Below the pieces are notes generated by a model that saw only the letters and a list, made by a program, of their open reading frames with translations, was not told the origin of the DNA and did no database searches. Positions 43,910 to 52,620 of a stretch of 64,000 nt of DNA are shown here, one piece after another. Origin of the DNA: Naumannella halotolerans (GTDB lineage Bacteria > Actinomycetota > Actinomycetes > Propionibacteriales > Propionibacteriaceae); assembly GCF_004364645.1 (NCBI RefSeq), contig NZ_SOAW01000002.1, forward strand, positions 372,001 through 436,000, given 5' to 3'. The position numbers and the translations under genes were made by a program. The stretch's first letter is position 1; each line of letters starts with the position of its first letter.

Positions 43910-45933
43910 TGGCCGGTCGATCCGATCCTCGCCGGTCCAGCTACGGCCGGTACGACGGTGGCCCCGACCCGCTGGCCCCGCCGGTCGACCTCGCCGAGGC
44001 GCTGGATGCCGTCGGTGAGGACGTGATGGCCGGATACTCCCCGGAGCAGGCGTTGCGGGAGTACCTGCGCCGGGGCGGTGATCAGCAACGTGGCCTGGAC
44101 GAGATCGCTGCCGAGGTGGCACGACGGCGTCAGCAGCTGCTGCGGAACAGCCGGCTCGACGGGACCCTGACCGAGATCAAGGAACTGCTGGACGCCGCTG
44201 TCCTCGCCGAACGCAAACAGCTTGCACGCGACCTCGACGATGATGCCCGGTTCGCCGAGCTGCAGATCGAGAACCTGCCGGATTCCCCGGCGGCCGCGGT
44301 GAACGAGTTGGCCGACTACGACTGGCGCAGCCCCGAGGCCAGGGAGTCGTTCGACAAGATCAAGGACCTGCTCGGCCGGGAGGCGCTCGACCAGCATTTC
44401 GCGGGGATGAAACAGGCGCTGGAGAACGCCACCGACGAAGATCGACAAGCGGTCGCCGAGATGGTCGCGGACCTGAACGACCTGCTCGCCGCTCATGCCC
44501 GAGGTGAGGACACCACCGCCCAGTTCGACCAGTTCATGGCCCGGCACGGTCAGTATTTTCCGGAAAACCCGCAGAGCGTCGAGGAGTTGATCGACACCCT
44601 GGCCGCGCGTTCGGCGGCCGCCCAGCGGTTCCGCAAGTCGCTCAGCCCCGAGCAGCGTGCCGAGCTGGATTCCCTTGCCCAGCAGGCATTCGGCTCCCCG
44701 GAGCTGGCCGACCAGTTGGCCCGGTTGAGCCAGAACCTGCAGGGACTCCGGCCGGCCGAGGACTGGAACGGTGCGGAGGAGTTCGAGGGCGACCAGGGAC
44801 TCGGCATGGGTGAGGGGGCACAGGCGCTGCAGGATCTGGCCGAACTCGACCGGTTGTCCGAACAGTTGTCGCAGTCCTACCCGGGTGCACGGATGGACGA
44901 CATCGATCTTGATGCGCTGACCCGTCAGCTCGGTGAGGATGCTGCGGTCGACGCGCGTACCCTGCAGCAGATCGCCGATGAGCTGCGGCAGACCGGGATG
45001 CTGTCCCGCTCCGCCGACGGCGGGTTGAAACTGTCGCCGAAGGCGATGCGGCAACTCGGCCGGGCGTTGCTGCGGGATGTGGCGCAGAAGCTGTCGGGAC
45101 GTTCCGGCCAGCGAGAGACCCGGCAGGCCGGTGCGGCAGGGGAGTTGAGTGGCGCCACCCGGGAATGGCGGTTCGGTGACACCGAACCCTGGGATGTCAC
45201 CCGGACGGTCACCAATGCGGTGCTGCGGACGGTCTCCGAGGGTGGCGATGCCAAGCGCGGGGTACGGCTGCAGCTCGACGACATCGAGGTCTCCGAGACC
45301 GAGGCGCGTACCCAATCGGCTGTCGCACTGCTGGTCGACACCAGTTTCTCGATGGCCATGGACGGCCGGTGGGTGCCGATGAAACGCACCGCGCTCGCCC
45401 TGCACCATCTGGTGTCCACCCGCTTCCGCGGTGATCAACTCGAACTGATCGGCTTCGGCCGGTACGCCCAGAAGCTGTCCATCGAAGAACTCACCGCGAT
45501 GGATGCGAAGTACGACAAAGGGACGAATCTGCACCACGGGCTGTTGCTGGCCGAGCGGTTCTTCCGCAGACACCCGAATGCCCAACCGGTCCTGCTGGTG
45601 GTCACCGACGGCGAACCGACCGCCCATCTCGAACGCGACGGGCAGACCTTCTTCGACTACCCGCCGCATCCGCTGACCATCGCCCGGACGGTCACCGAGC
45701 TCGATGCGGTCACCCGTTTCGGTGCACAGACCACCTTCTTCCGGCTCGGTGAGGATCCGGGGCTGGCCAGATTCATCCAGCAGATGGCCGACCGGGTCGA
45801 CGGCCGGGTGGTCTCACCGGAGCTGGATGATCTTGGTGCGGCGGTCGTCGGTTCCTACCTCGGCGCCCGCGGCGGTGGCAGATCTGCGTCGTTCCGTGAT
45901 CTCTTCGGTGAGCGGGGATTCTGGGCCGGTTAG
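43909..45933 (+). CDS. VWA-domain protein, partner of the MoxR-like ATPase
   Basis: A 674-residue protein. The N-terminal 430 residues are helical and rich in Glu/Arg/Leu (for example DPLAPPVDLAEALDAV, RRRQQLLRNSRLDGTLTEIKELLDAA). The VWA domain is in the last third: QSAVALLVDTSFSMAMDGRW carries the DxSxS metal-ion site, and LVVTDGEPTAHLERDGQTFF the second MIDAS loop. No membrane segment, so it acts in the cytosol beside the ATPase. In mycobacteria the Rv0958/Rv0959 pair has the same layout; client proteins are unknown. Confidence 0.82.
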   Translation: MAGRSDPRRSSYGRYDGGPDPLAPPVDLAEALDAVGEDVMAGYSPEQALREYLRRGGDQQRGLDEIAAEVARRRQQLLRNSRLDGTLTEIKELLDAAVLAERKQLARDLDDDARFAELQIENLPDSPAAAVNELADYDWRSPEARESFDKIKDLLGREALDQHFAGMKQALENATDEDRQAVAEMVADLNDLLAAHARGEDTTAQFDQFMARHGQYFPENPQSVEELIDTLAARSAAAQRFRKSLSPEQRAELDSLAQQAFGSPELADQLARLSQNLQGLRPAEDWNGAEEFEGDQGLGMGEGAQALQDLAELDRLSEQLSQSYPGARMDDIDLDALTRQLGEDAAVDARTLQQIADELRQTGMLSRSADGGLKLSPKAMRQLGRALLRDVAQKLSGRSGQRETRQAGAAGELSGATREWRFGDTEPWDVTRTVTNAVLRTVSEGGDAKRGVRLQLDDIEVSETEARTQSAVALLVDTSFSMAMDGRWVPMKRTALALHHLVSTRFRGDQLELIGFGRYAQKLSIEELTAMDAKYDKGTNLHHGLLLAERFFRRHPNAQPVLLVVTDGEPTAHLERDGQTFFDYPPHPLTIARTVTELDAVTRFGAQTTFFRLGEDPGLARFIQQMADRVDGRVVSPELDDLGAAVVGSYLGARGGGRSASFRDLFGERGFWAG

Positions 45934-46120
45934 GCCTTACGCGGAACGCGGCCCCGTCGGGGTGCAGCTGGTTGCGGTCGATTCTGCCGCAGGGTTGACA
46001 CCGTGCTCGCCGAGCTGGTCTGATCACCTCGCCGCCGGGTCCCGGGCCGGCGTTCGAACTCGCCGTCGACCGGCCCTGCAGCGCAGGATGCGACTGCGGT
46101 GACACCTTGAGGAGCAGGTT

Positions 46121-46507
46121 GTGGGTACCCGTGTGCGCAAGCACTTCGCTGCGCTGATGATCACTCTCGCGCTGACCGGGACCGGTCTGGTAGCCGGTGC
46201 GCCGACCGCCGATGCCGCCCCGACGAAGAAGTGCGTGGCGAAGATGTCGGTCAGCAAGCCCAAGCAGTACTCGAAGACCGATGTGCTGGTGAGCAAGGTC
46301 GGTTCGGGCGCCAAGGTCACCACCGTGGCGAAGTACAGCACGACCCAGACGAAGAAGACCGCGACCGCCGGGTCGAAGGGTACGGCCAGCCTGCGCTACA
46401 ACATCTCCGGCGCCAAGCCGAAGTACAAGGTGGTGGTGTCGGTGACGGCCAAGAAGGGCAAGACCACCTGGAAGTGCTCGACGTCCTTCATCCCGCAGAA
46501 GCGCTGA
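46121..46507 (+). CDS. Secreted basic beta-rich small protein, unknown
   Basis: A 128-residue exported protein. The N-terminus VRKHFAALMITLALTGTGLVAGAPTADAA is a Sec signal with cleavage likely after ADA. The mature part has Cys near each end (KKCVAKMSV and TWKCSTSFIP, a likely disulfide) and is very rich in Lys, Thr, Ser and Val with alternating strands (VLVSKVGSGAKVTTVAKYS). The fold may be Ig-like. Translation starts from GTG with GAGGAG about 6 nt upstream. It might bind the cell wall or an anionic surface; nothing shows a specific role. Confidence 0.75.
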   Translation: MGTRVRKHFAALMITLALTGTGLVAGAPTADAAPTKKCVAKMSVSKPKQYSKTDVLVSKVGSGAKVTTVAKYSTTQTKKTATAGSKGTASLRYNISGAKPKYKVVVSVTAKKGKTTWKCSTSFIPQKR

Positions 46508-46633
46508 CACCCGCCGGCTCGCACAGCCGGCGCACAGCCGATCGGCCGATTCACAAGTGGCCGACAGGTGGCCGGTGGCTTCACAGCCGGCCGACAGTTG
46601 GCCGGTAGCTGGCCTGAACCTTCGCTGGCTGCA

Positions 46634-48421
46634 ATGGCAGCTGTGAACGATCAGAACGCCTCCGCGCCTCGTGACCCCGCGAACCAGGGTTCGAACTCCG
46701 CAGCCGGCTCGGAGTTCCCGCACCACCCCGCCCAGGGCGCGTCCGCTGCCGGTCACGGCTCGGCCTACCCCGGCCCGCAGTGGCAGGCGGCATCGATGCC
46801 GCCCGCGTCCGGCAGCCGATCGGCGGGACACGGGCACTCCGCTGGTGCTGGTGCGGGCGCCGATGATCCGTCCTCGGCAGCCGGAGCCTATGCCGCCAGC
46901 GGCTGGGCCAACGGACCCAGCGGATACGCCAACCCGGGGTACACCAACACCGGGTACCCCAACTCGGGTTACAAAAATCTGGGGTACGCCGCGACCGACG
47001 GTTTCCCCGGCCGACCTGCGGGCGGCTCCGGTCAGCAGCAGCCCCCGATGGGGCAGGGCGCCTCGGCCGGGCAGTCGGGCCCGTACCTCGCATCGGGCTG
47101 GACGGCCGACACCGACCCCCGGGCCACGGCCACCGCGCAACCCGGCCCCACCGGGCGTCCCGATCGATCCCGCCGGGCACGCCGGATCGGGGTCGCCCTG
47201 GTCTGTGCCTTCGTCCTGCTGATCGGCGGTCTGGGGTTGAGCGGAACCGCGCTGAGCTACTTCGGGCTGGGCAACGGCCAGGAACAGGCAGACGCACCGG
47301 CGTCCGGACAGGACTCCGGCACCGGACAGGGCACCGAGGACTCCGGTACGGGCGGCAGCAGCGGCTCGGGCACGGGGGATTCCGGTAGCGGTGTCCCCGG
47401 GCAGGGCATGCCGGGCCAGGGTCAAGGTGGCCAGGGTCAAGGTGGTCAGGGCATGCCCGGCGCCGGCCAGGGGCCGGGTCAGACCTCGCCCGGGCAGGGG
47501 TCGAGCGACAGTTCCGGCGGCACCGAGGCCGATGAGGACCTGACCACCTCGGTGGTGCTGATCGAGACCGAGCTGGAGAGTGGCACCGGGGCCGGTACCG
47601 GCATGGTGCTCAGCTCCGACGGCACGATCCTCACCAACTATCACGTGGTCGACGGGTCCACCGAGGTCCAGGTGACCGTGGCCGACACCGGCCAGACCTA
47701 CGAGGGAACCGTGCTCGGATCCGACGAGTCGGCCGATGTGGCAGTGGTGAAGATCGATGCCACCGGTCTCACCCCGATCACCGTCGACGACGACGGCACC
47801 ACTCTCGGGGAGGAACTGACCGCGGTCGGCAATGCCCTGGGTGGCGGTGAACTGCTGCAGGTCAGCGGCGAGCTGACCGGTACCGACGAGAGCATCCAGG
47901 TCAGCGACGAGGCGACCGGTGGTACCAAACAGCTCACCGGGTTGTTGGAGACCGACGCGGCCGTCGTCTCCGGCTACTCGGGGGGCCCGATGTTCGACGA
48001 CGAGGGGGAGGTGATCGGCATCAGTACCGCCGGCTCGGCCACCAACAGCCAGGTCTCGATGCGTACCGGCAGCGACAGCTACGCCGTACCGATCGATGAG
48101 GCGACCGAGATCGCCGATCAGATCCTCGCCGGTGAGGAGGGCAATGGTGTGACCATCGGCCCGTCGGGCTTCCTCGGCATCGCCGTGGACACCTCCGGGC
48201 AGGTCGCCGAGATCGTCGAGGACTCACCCGCCGAGGACGCCGGCATCGAGGTCGGTTCGGAGATCACCAGCGTCAACGGCACCAGCATCGACTCCGAGAA
48301 CTCGATCGGCGTCGTGCTCGGCGAGACCGAACCCGGTGAACAGGTCAGGGTCAGGTGGACCGATGCCTCCGGGGAGAGCCACTCGGCCGAGATCACCTTG
48401 GCGGAGTCGCCGACCAACTGA
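46634..48421 (+). CDS. HtrA/DegP-like membrane-anchored serine protease with PDZ domain
   Basis: A 595-residue protein. Residues 1-190 are a cytoplasmic Gly/Pro/Ser-rich tail with the repeats GYTNTGYPNSGYKNLGY; one membrane helix (RRIGVALVCAFVLLIGGLGL) is at about 200; a Gly/Gln linker (GQGMPGQGQGGQGQGGQGM) follows. The trypsin-like domain shows His in TNYHVVDGS, Asp in ADVAVVKID and Ser in VSGYSGGPMFD, in the usual order; GYSGGP replaces the common GNSGGP. A C-terminal PDZ domain begins GPSGFLGIAVD. The family degrades or processes misfolded cell-surface proteins. The ATG at 46634 is chosen because upstream frame contains only repeats; a start further upstream cannot be ruled out. Confidence 0.85.
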   Translation: MAAVNDQNASAPRDPANQGSNSAAGSEFPHHPAQGASAAGHGSAYPGPQWQAASMPPASGSRSAGHGHSAGAGAGADDPSSAAGAYAASGWANGPSGYANPGYTNTGYPNSGYKNLGYAATDGFPGRPAGGSGQQQPPMGQGASAGQSGPYLASGWTADTDPRATATAQPGPTGRPDRSRRARRIGVALVCAFVLLIGGLGLSGTALSYFGLGNGQEQADAPASGQDSGTGQGTEDSGTGGSSGSGTGDSGSGVPGQGMPGQGQGGQGQGGQGMPGAGQGPGQTSPGQGSSDSSGGTEADEDLTTSVVLIETELESGTGAGTGMVLSSDGTILTNYHVVDGSTEVQVTVADTGQTYEGTVLGSDESADVAVVKIDATGLTPITVDDDGTTLGEELTAVGNALGGGELLQVSGELTGTDESIQVSDEATGGTKQLTGLLETDAAVVSGYSGGPMFDDEGEVIGISTAGSATNSQVSMRTGSDSYAVPIDEATEIADQILAGEEGNGVTIGPSGFLGIAVDTSGQVAEIVEDSPAEDAGIEVGSEITSVNGTSIDSENSIGVVLGETEPGEQVRVRWTDASGESHSAEITLAESPTN

Positions 48422-48493
48422 GGGCCGCAACCCGCCGGGATCCCCGCTCCGACGACCGTTCGGCGAATTGGCTTCGACGTGGGGGAGTGGGCG

Positions 48494-48499
48494 TAGGCT
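48494..48499 (+). promoter_or_regulatory. -10 box (TAGGCT) of a leaderless promoter for the MFS gene
   Basis: TAGGCT is exactly 6 nt before the ATG at 48506. Confidence 0.5.
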
Positions 48500-48505
48500 G
48501 CTCCC

Positions 48506-49738
48506 ATGACCTCCGTGAACTCACAACGGAGGACGGCAACGACGGCGCTCCTCTCACTCGCCATCGGTAGCTTCGGCATCGGGATGACCGAATTCGTCAT
48601 CATGGGCCTGCTACCCAACATCGCCCAGGACCTGTTGCCCGACCTGTGGGCCACGAACCCCGATCAGGCACTGGCCAATGCCGGGCACCTCGTGTCCTTC
48701 TATGCCCTCGGTGTGGTGGTCGGCGCCCCGACCATCGCCGGTGCCCTGTCGAAGTACCCGCGCCATCGGGTGATGGTCGGACTGGCCGGTGCGCTTCTGC
48801 TGTTCAACGGCCTGACCCTGCTCGCACCGAACTACGAGCTGGTGGCGGTCTCCCGGTTCCTGGCCGGTCTGCCCCATGGTGCCTACTTCGGCATCGGTGC
48901 GCTGGTCGCGGCCCGTGTCCTCGGCCCGGGCAAACGTGCCCAGGGTGTCGCCTTCGTCCTCACCGGCCTGACCGTCGCCAACATCGTCGGGGTACCGCTG
49001 GGTACGTATCTGGGCCAGGTCTTCGGCTGGCGGGCGGCGTACCTGATGGTGGTGGCGATCTTCGCGGTGGCCGCCGTCTGCATCGCCCGTTTCGTACCGG
49101 AGCAGCCGGGTGAGGCGGGCCGCAGCGTGTGGTCGGAGCTCGGAGTGTTCAAGATCGGCCAGGTGTGGGCGACGATCATCACCGGGGCGATCGGCTTCGG
49201 CGGTTTCTTCGCCATCTACTCCTACATCTCCCCGATCGTCACCGATGTCGCGGGCTCGCCGCAATGGGTGGTGCCGGTGGTGCTGGTGCTGATGGGGGTC
49301 GGTATGACCGTCGGCAACCTTCTCGGTGGACGACTGGCCGATGCCCATCTGCGTCTGACCCTGCTTTGCGGCTTCCTGCTGCTGGCCTGGGTGCTGTTGT
49401 CGATGGCGCTGACCGCGGACCGGATCGTGCCCTTGGCCATCCTCGGTTTCGGCGTCGGCGTCGGATCCTCGATCCTCGGCCCGGCCATCCAGACCCGGTT
49501 GATGGATGTCGCCGAGGACAACCAGTCGATCGCGGCGGCGCTGAACCACTCGGCGCTGAACGTCGGCAACAGCCTCGGCGCGTTCCTCGGCGGGTACGCG
49601 ATCGCCTCCGGCGGCGGCCTGGTGTCGCCGGTCTGGGTGGCACTCGGCATGACGATGATCGGATTGGTGCTGGTGTTCGTGCTCTTCCGGGAGCCGCGGC
49701 AGGCCGAACTGCCCGAGCCGTCGCTGGTCAACCACTGA
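48506..49738 (+). CDS. MFS exporter, DHA1/AraJ-like
   Basis: A 410-residue carrier with 12 membrane segments. GSFGIGMTEFVIMGLLPNIA is the first helix of the DHA1 group; GAPTIAGALSKYPRHRVMVG contains the loop motif between helices 2 and 3, and RFLAGLPHGAYFGIGALVAARV the antiporter motif C-like segment of helix 4. The C-terminal half has LGGRLADAHLRLTL and ALNHSALNVGNSLGAFLGG. Relatives export sugars, antibiotics or nucleosides; substrate unknown. The start is supported by a leaderless promoter. Confidence 0.88.
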   Translation: MTSVNSQRRTATTALLSLAIGSFGIGMTEFVIMGLLPNIAQDLLPDLWATNPDQALANAGHLVSFYALGVVVGAPTIAGALSKYPRHRVMVGLAGALLLFNGLTLLAPNYELVAVSRFLAGLPHGAYFGIGALVAARVLGPGKRAQGVAFVLTGLTVANIVGVPLGTYLGQVFGWRAAYLMVVAIFAVAAVCIARFVPEQPGEAGRSVWSELGVFKIGQVWATIITGAIGFGGFFAIYSYISPIVTDVAGSPQWVVPVVLVLMGVGMTVGNLLGGRLADAHLRLTLLCGFLLLAWVLLSMALTADRIVPLAILGFGVGVGSSILGPAIQTRLMDVAEDNQSIAAALNHSALNVGNSLGAFLGGYAIASGGGLVSPVWVALGMTMIGLVLVFVLFREPRQAELPEPSLVNH

Positions 49739-49756
49739 CCTGGGATGTCCGGCAGG

Positions 49757-50182
49757 TCAGAACCGTTCGGGTTCGGCAGCCCGCCGGAATCGTAGCCCGC
49801 TGACGGTCTCGGGGGTGATCTTGACCCACCGGTACTTCAGCGTCGGGATCCACGGCTTCAGTGGCAGTTGCTCGGCGGCGTCGATCTCGGCGGTCTTCTC
49901 AAGCCGCTCGGCGATTCCCTTCGCGACGACGCTCAGGGCCTGATCGTCGTCCCATTCGTCGATCTCCAGGGCAACCCGCGGGTTCGCGGTCAGCTCGACC
50001 AGTTTGGTACCCGGTGCGGTACGGAAGTACAGCGCGCCCTCGTGGGCGACGAAGTTGATCGGGAAGATGTCGATGTCGCCCCCGGCGGCCAGGGCGAGCC
50101 GACCGACCTGGGCGGTGCTCAGCAGCTCCCAGCAGGTCTCTGTGGTCAGAGGCTCGACCGCCTCGTCTTCGGGTGAATACAT
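49757..50182 (-). CDS. Pyridoxamine 5'-phosphate oxidase-like flavin-binding protein
   Basis: A 141-residue split-barrel protein. CWELLSTAQVGRLALAAGGDIDIFPINFVAHEGALYFRT and VALEIDEWDDDQALSVVAKG form the FMN-binding barrel of the PNPOx-like family. It is much shorter than true PdxH, so it is not a vitamin B6 oxidase; related proteins bind F420 or FMN and reduce small molecules. The ATG has GGAGAG 5 nt upstream. No neighbour suggests its substrate. Confidence 0.78.
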   Translation of the reverse strand: MYSPEDEAVEPLTTETCWELLSTAQVGRLALAAGGDIDIFPINFVAHEGALYFRTAPGTKLVELTANPRVALEIDEWDDDQALSVVAKGIAERLEKTAEIDAAEQLPLKPWIPTLKYRWVKITPETVSGLRFRRAAEPERF

Positions 50183-50314
50183 GAGCGCTCTCCGATCGAT
50201 GGACGTGGAACTAGGATACCGCCGCCCACCGCTTCGATGTCTGCCGGTCGAGGGTCTCGACCTGACCTTCGCCCACGGCGAGCGGATCGCGGCGGTACGG
50301 GGGAGACTGGGGTC

Positions 50315-50536
50315 ATGGCGATCGACGACGTGCCCGTCTCCGGTGAGGGAATCAAGCTCGGCCAGTTCCTGAAACTGGCCAACCTGGTCGAGTCCGGCGG
50401 AGAGGCCAAACAGGTGCTCGCCGACGGGTTGGTGCAGGTCAACGGCGAACCCGAGGACCGCCGTGGTCGCCACCTGGTGGCCGGTGACGTGGTGCAGTTC
50501 GGTACCGCATCCGCCCGGGTGGGCGCCGAGGGATGA
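50315..50536 (+). CDS. S4-domain RNA-binding protein
   Basis: A 73-residue basic protein that is nearly all S4 domain: IKLGQFLKLANLVESGGEAKQVLADGLVQVNG is the alpha-L RNA motif and VVQFGTASARVG the final strand. Such small YbcJ-like proteins bind structured RNA, probably the ribosome. The ATG at 50315 is followed at once by the domain; GAGACT lies 6 nt upstream as a weak -10. Confidence 0.82.
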   Translation: MAIDDVPVSGEGIKLGQFLKLANLVESGGEAKQVLADGLVQVNGEPEDRRGRHLVAGDVVQFGTASARVGAEG

Positions 50537-50650
50537 GGACCGGCGCCGCGCGCCCGTACCGCGCCCCGGTCGGCGATTGGGCCGAATCGGCCGGCTGGCC
50601 GTAGACTGTCCGGTGGCCCAGCGGCGTCGGAGTCGCCGGGCCAGGCATTC

Positions 50651-50700
50651 GCCCTCCTGTCACGGGAGATTCCCGTGGCCGCTCGAGACCAGAGGAGGTG
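50651..50700 (+). promoter_or_regulatory. rpsF leader hairpin that can sequester the ribosome-binding site
   Basis: CCCTCCT (50652-50658) can pair with AGGAGG (50693-50698), the ribosome-binding site of rpsF, and CACGGGA/TCCCGTG (50661-50677) makes an inner hairpin. A fold of this kind is common in ribosomal-protein leaders where the product represses its own mRNA, as S6:S18 does. Function not shown. Confidence 0.5.
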
Positions 50701-50710
50701 GAGTTCGCGC

Positions 50711-51019
50711 ATGCGCAAGTACGAAGTCATGGTCATCCTGCAGCCGGAGACCGACGATCGTCAGGTCACTCCCATCTTGGAGAAGTTCCTGTCCGTCATC
50801 ACCAAGGGCGGTGGCACCGTCGACAATGTCGACATCTGGGGCCGTCGCCGTTTCGCCTACGAGATCCAGAAGAAGTCCGAGGGGATCTACGCGGTCATCG
50901 ATCTGACCGCCAAGCCCGAGGACGTCAAGGAACTGGACCGTCAGTTCAGCATCAACGAGCAGGTAATGCGGACCAAGGTGTTGCGGCCGGAGCTGCACGC
51001 CAAGAAGAAGGTCAGCTGA
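50711..51019 (+). CDS. rpsF: 30S ribosomal protein S6
   Basis: A 102-residue protein with the S6 alpha/beta fold: [16 protein letters not shown], then [20 protein letters not shown] and [13 protein letters not shown]. It binds S18 on the small-subunit platform. It opens the rpsF-ssb-rpsR-rplI operon. The ATG at 50711 has the strong AGGAGG about 12 nt upstream; no other start fits. Confidence 0.97.
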   Translation: MRKYEVMVILQPETDDRQVTPILEKFLSVITKGGGTVDNVDIWGRRRFAYEIQKKSEGIYAVIDLTAKPEDVKELDRQFSINEQVMRTKVLRPELHAKKKVS

Positions 51020-51141
51020 TCCATCCACAGATCTGTCACCGGAGCGACACCTTGTCGGCTCTCAGTGGCAGGCTGGGATCCGATCAACCCCAACCACCCA
51101 GCCCCTGACCCACGGTCAGCGGCGATGGCGAAAGACGAGAC

Positions 51142-51699
51142 ATGGCAGGCGAAACGATCATCACCGTCGTCGGCAACCTGACGGCCGACCCCGAGTTGCG
51201 ATTCATCCCCTCCGGTGCGGCCGTGGCCAACTTCACCGTTGCCTCGACCCCGCGGAACTTCGACCGGCAGACCCAGGAATGGAAGGACGGCGAGGCGATG
51301 TTCCTCGACTGCTCCGTCTGGCGTCAGGCCGCGGAGAATGTCGCGTCCTCGTTGCAGAAGGGCATGCGGGTGGTCGTCCAGGGGCGCCTGAAGGCACGCA
51401 GCTTCGAGACCCGTGAGGGTGAGAAGCGGACCGTGTTCGAGCTCGACGTCGACGAGATCGGTCCCTCGCTGCGGTACGCCACCGCCGAGGTGACCCGGAC
51501 CAGCGGCGGCGGTGGCGGTGGCCAGCGCGGCGGAGGCAACTACGGAGGTGGCAACTACGGCGGAGGGAACTCCGGTGGTGGCCAGGATCCGTGGGGTGGC
51601 AATTCCGGCGGCGGTGGCAACTCCGGCGGGGGCAACTACCAGCAGGCTGCGGGCAACGACCCGTGGGCTGCCGGGCAGAACGACGAACCCCCGTTCTGA
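51142..51699 (+). CDS. ssb: Single-stranded DNA-binding protein
   Basis: A 185-residue protein. The OB-fold (1-115) shows [51 protein letters not shown] and [17 protein letters not shown] Gly-rich tail (120-175) with Gly-Gly-Asn repeats ends in the acidic tip NDEPPF, the docking peptide for partner repair and replication proteins. It coats single-stranded DNA at forks. It lies between the S6 and S18 genes, the usual actinobacterial order. Confidence 0.97.
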   Translation: MAGETIITVVGNLTADPELRFIPSGAAVANFTVASTPRNFDRQTQEWKDGEAMFLDCSVWRQAAENVASSLQKGMRVVVQGRLKARSFETREGEKRTVFELDVDEIGPSLRYATAEVTRTSGGGGGGQRGGGNYGGGNYGGGNSGGGQDPWGGNSGGGGNSGGGNYQQAAGNDPWAAGQNDEPPF

Positions 51700-51824
51700 T
51701 CGGACAAGCGTTGAGGCCCGAGCCGGTTCACCGGTGACGGCCAGAAGGCCCTGCGGGGTCGTACCCAAGCAAGACACAGGCACATTCCGGCGAGAGCCGG
51801 GCTTCATGAGGAGGAAGCACCACA

Positions 51825-52058
51825 ATGGCCGCACGTAAGCCAGTACAGAAGAAGAAGGTAGCGCCGACCAAGACCGTTCGGATCGGTCAGGTCGACTACA
51901 AGGACACCCAGTTGCTGCGGAAGTTCATCTCCGAGCGGGGCAAGATCCGTGCACGCCGGGTGACCGGTCTGTCCGTGCAGGATCAGAGCAAGGTCGCCAT
52001 GGCGATCAAGAACGCCCGTGAGATGGCCCTGCTGCCCTACGCCACGACCACTCGCTGA
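51825..52058 (+). CDS. rpsR: 30S ribosomal protein S18, cysteine-free form
   Basis: A 77-residue S18. [35 protein letters not shown] and [13 protein letters not shown] are conserved. The zinc ligands of the C+ form (a CxxC near the N-terminus and partners) are missing: [19 protein letters not shown] has no Cys. C- forms need no zinc. Here it sits in the main S6/S18/L9 operon rather than in a Zur-regulated cluster. AGGAGG precedes the start. Confidence 0.95.
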   Translation: MAARKPVQKKKVAPTKTVRIGQVDYKDTQLLRKFISERGKIRARRVTGLSVQDQSKVAMAIKNAREMALLPYATTTR

Positions 52059-52075
52059 GTCAGGGAGGAACAACG

Positions 52076-52525
52076 ATGAAGCTCATCCTGACCGCAGCTG
52101 TCGAGAACCTCGGCATCGCCGGTGACGTCGTCGACGTCAAGCCCGGTTACGGCCGCAACTTCCTGCTGCCGCAGGGGTACGCGATTTCGTGGACCCGTGG
52201 CGCGGAGAAGCAGATCGAGGGCATCAAGCGGGCGCGTGACGCCCGTGAGGTCCGCAATGCCGATCACGCCCAGGAGATCCGTACCCAGATCGAGGCCCTG
52301 CAGGTCTCGATCCCGGTTCGGGCCGACGAGTCGGGCAAGTTGTTCGGTTCGGTGACCCCGGCCTCGATCGCCACCGCGATCAAGAAGTCGGGTGGACCGG
52401 CCGTCGACAAGCGCGCCGTCGAGATCGCCAAGCCGATCAAGAAGACCGGTTCGCACACCGTCGGCGTGAAGTTGCACGACTCGGTGACCGCGCACCTGCC
52501 GCTGGAGGTCGTTGCCGCTCAGTGA
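52076..52525 (+). CDS. rplI: 50S ribosomal protein L9
   Basis: A 149-residue protein. The N-terminal MKLILTAAVENLGIAGDVVDVKPGYGRNFLLPQGYAI matches the L9 RNA-binding domain; a long helix and the C-terminal domain (SGKLFGSVTPASIATAI, HTVGVKLHDSVTAHLPLEV) follow. It lies 17 bp after rpsR and is the last gene of the operon, followed by a strong hairpin. In many actinobacteria dnaB follows; here it does not. Confidence 0.96.
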   Translation: MKLILTAAVENLGIAGDVVDVKPGYGRNFLLPQGYAISWTRGAEKQIEGIKRARDAREVRNADHAQEIRTQIEALQVSIPVRADESGKLFGSVTPASIATAIKKSGGPAVDKRAVEIAKPIKKTGSHTVGVKLHDSVTAHLPLEVVAAQ

Positions 52526-52550
52526 GCGGTGATCCACCGATCGAACAGAT

Positions 52551-52575
52551 GCCCGACCCCGTTCTGGGGTCGGGC
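52551..52575. terminator. Terminator hairpin of the rpsF-rplI operon
   Basis: GCCCGACCCC and GGGGTCGGGC form a perfect 10-bp stem with a 5-nt loop, 26 bp after the rplI stop. Confidence 0.85.
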
Positions 52576-52587
52576 ACTGAAGATCGT

Positions 52588-52620
52588 GAGGTCACGGGAT
52601 CGACGCCCGTCGGAGCCACA
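52588..52620 (+). other. tRNA T-arm/3'-acceptor-like fragment
   Basis: ACGGG-ATCGACG-CCCGT is a 5-bp stem with a 7-nt loop that keeps the T-loop bases T55, C56, G57 and A58, then CGGAGCCA as a possible acceptor 3' strand. No 5' half, D-arm or anticodon arm is present, so this is not a functional tRNA. It may be the remnant of an attachment site. Low certainty. Confidence 0.3.

Noticed and set aside
52588-52620. Complete tRNA gene
   Set aside because: Only a T-arm-like hairpin and a few acceptor bases exist; D-arm, anticodon arm and 5' acceptor strand are missing.
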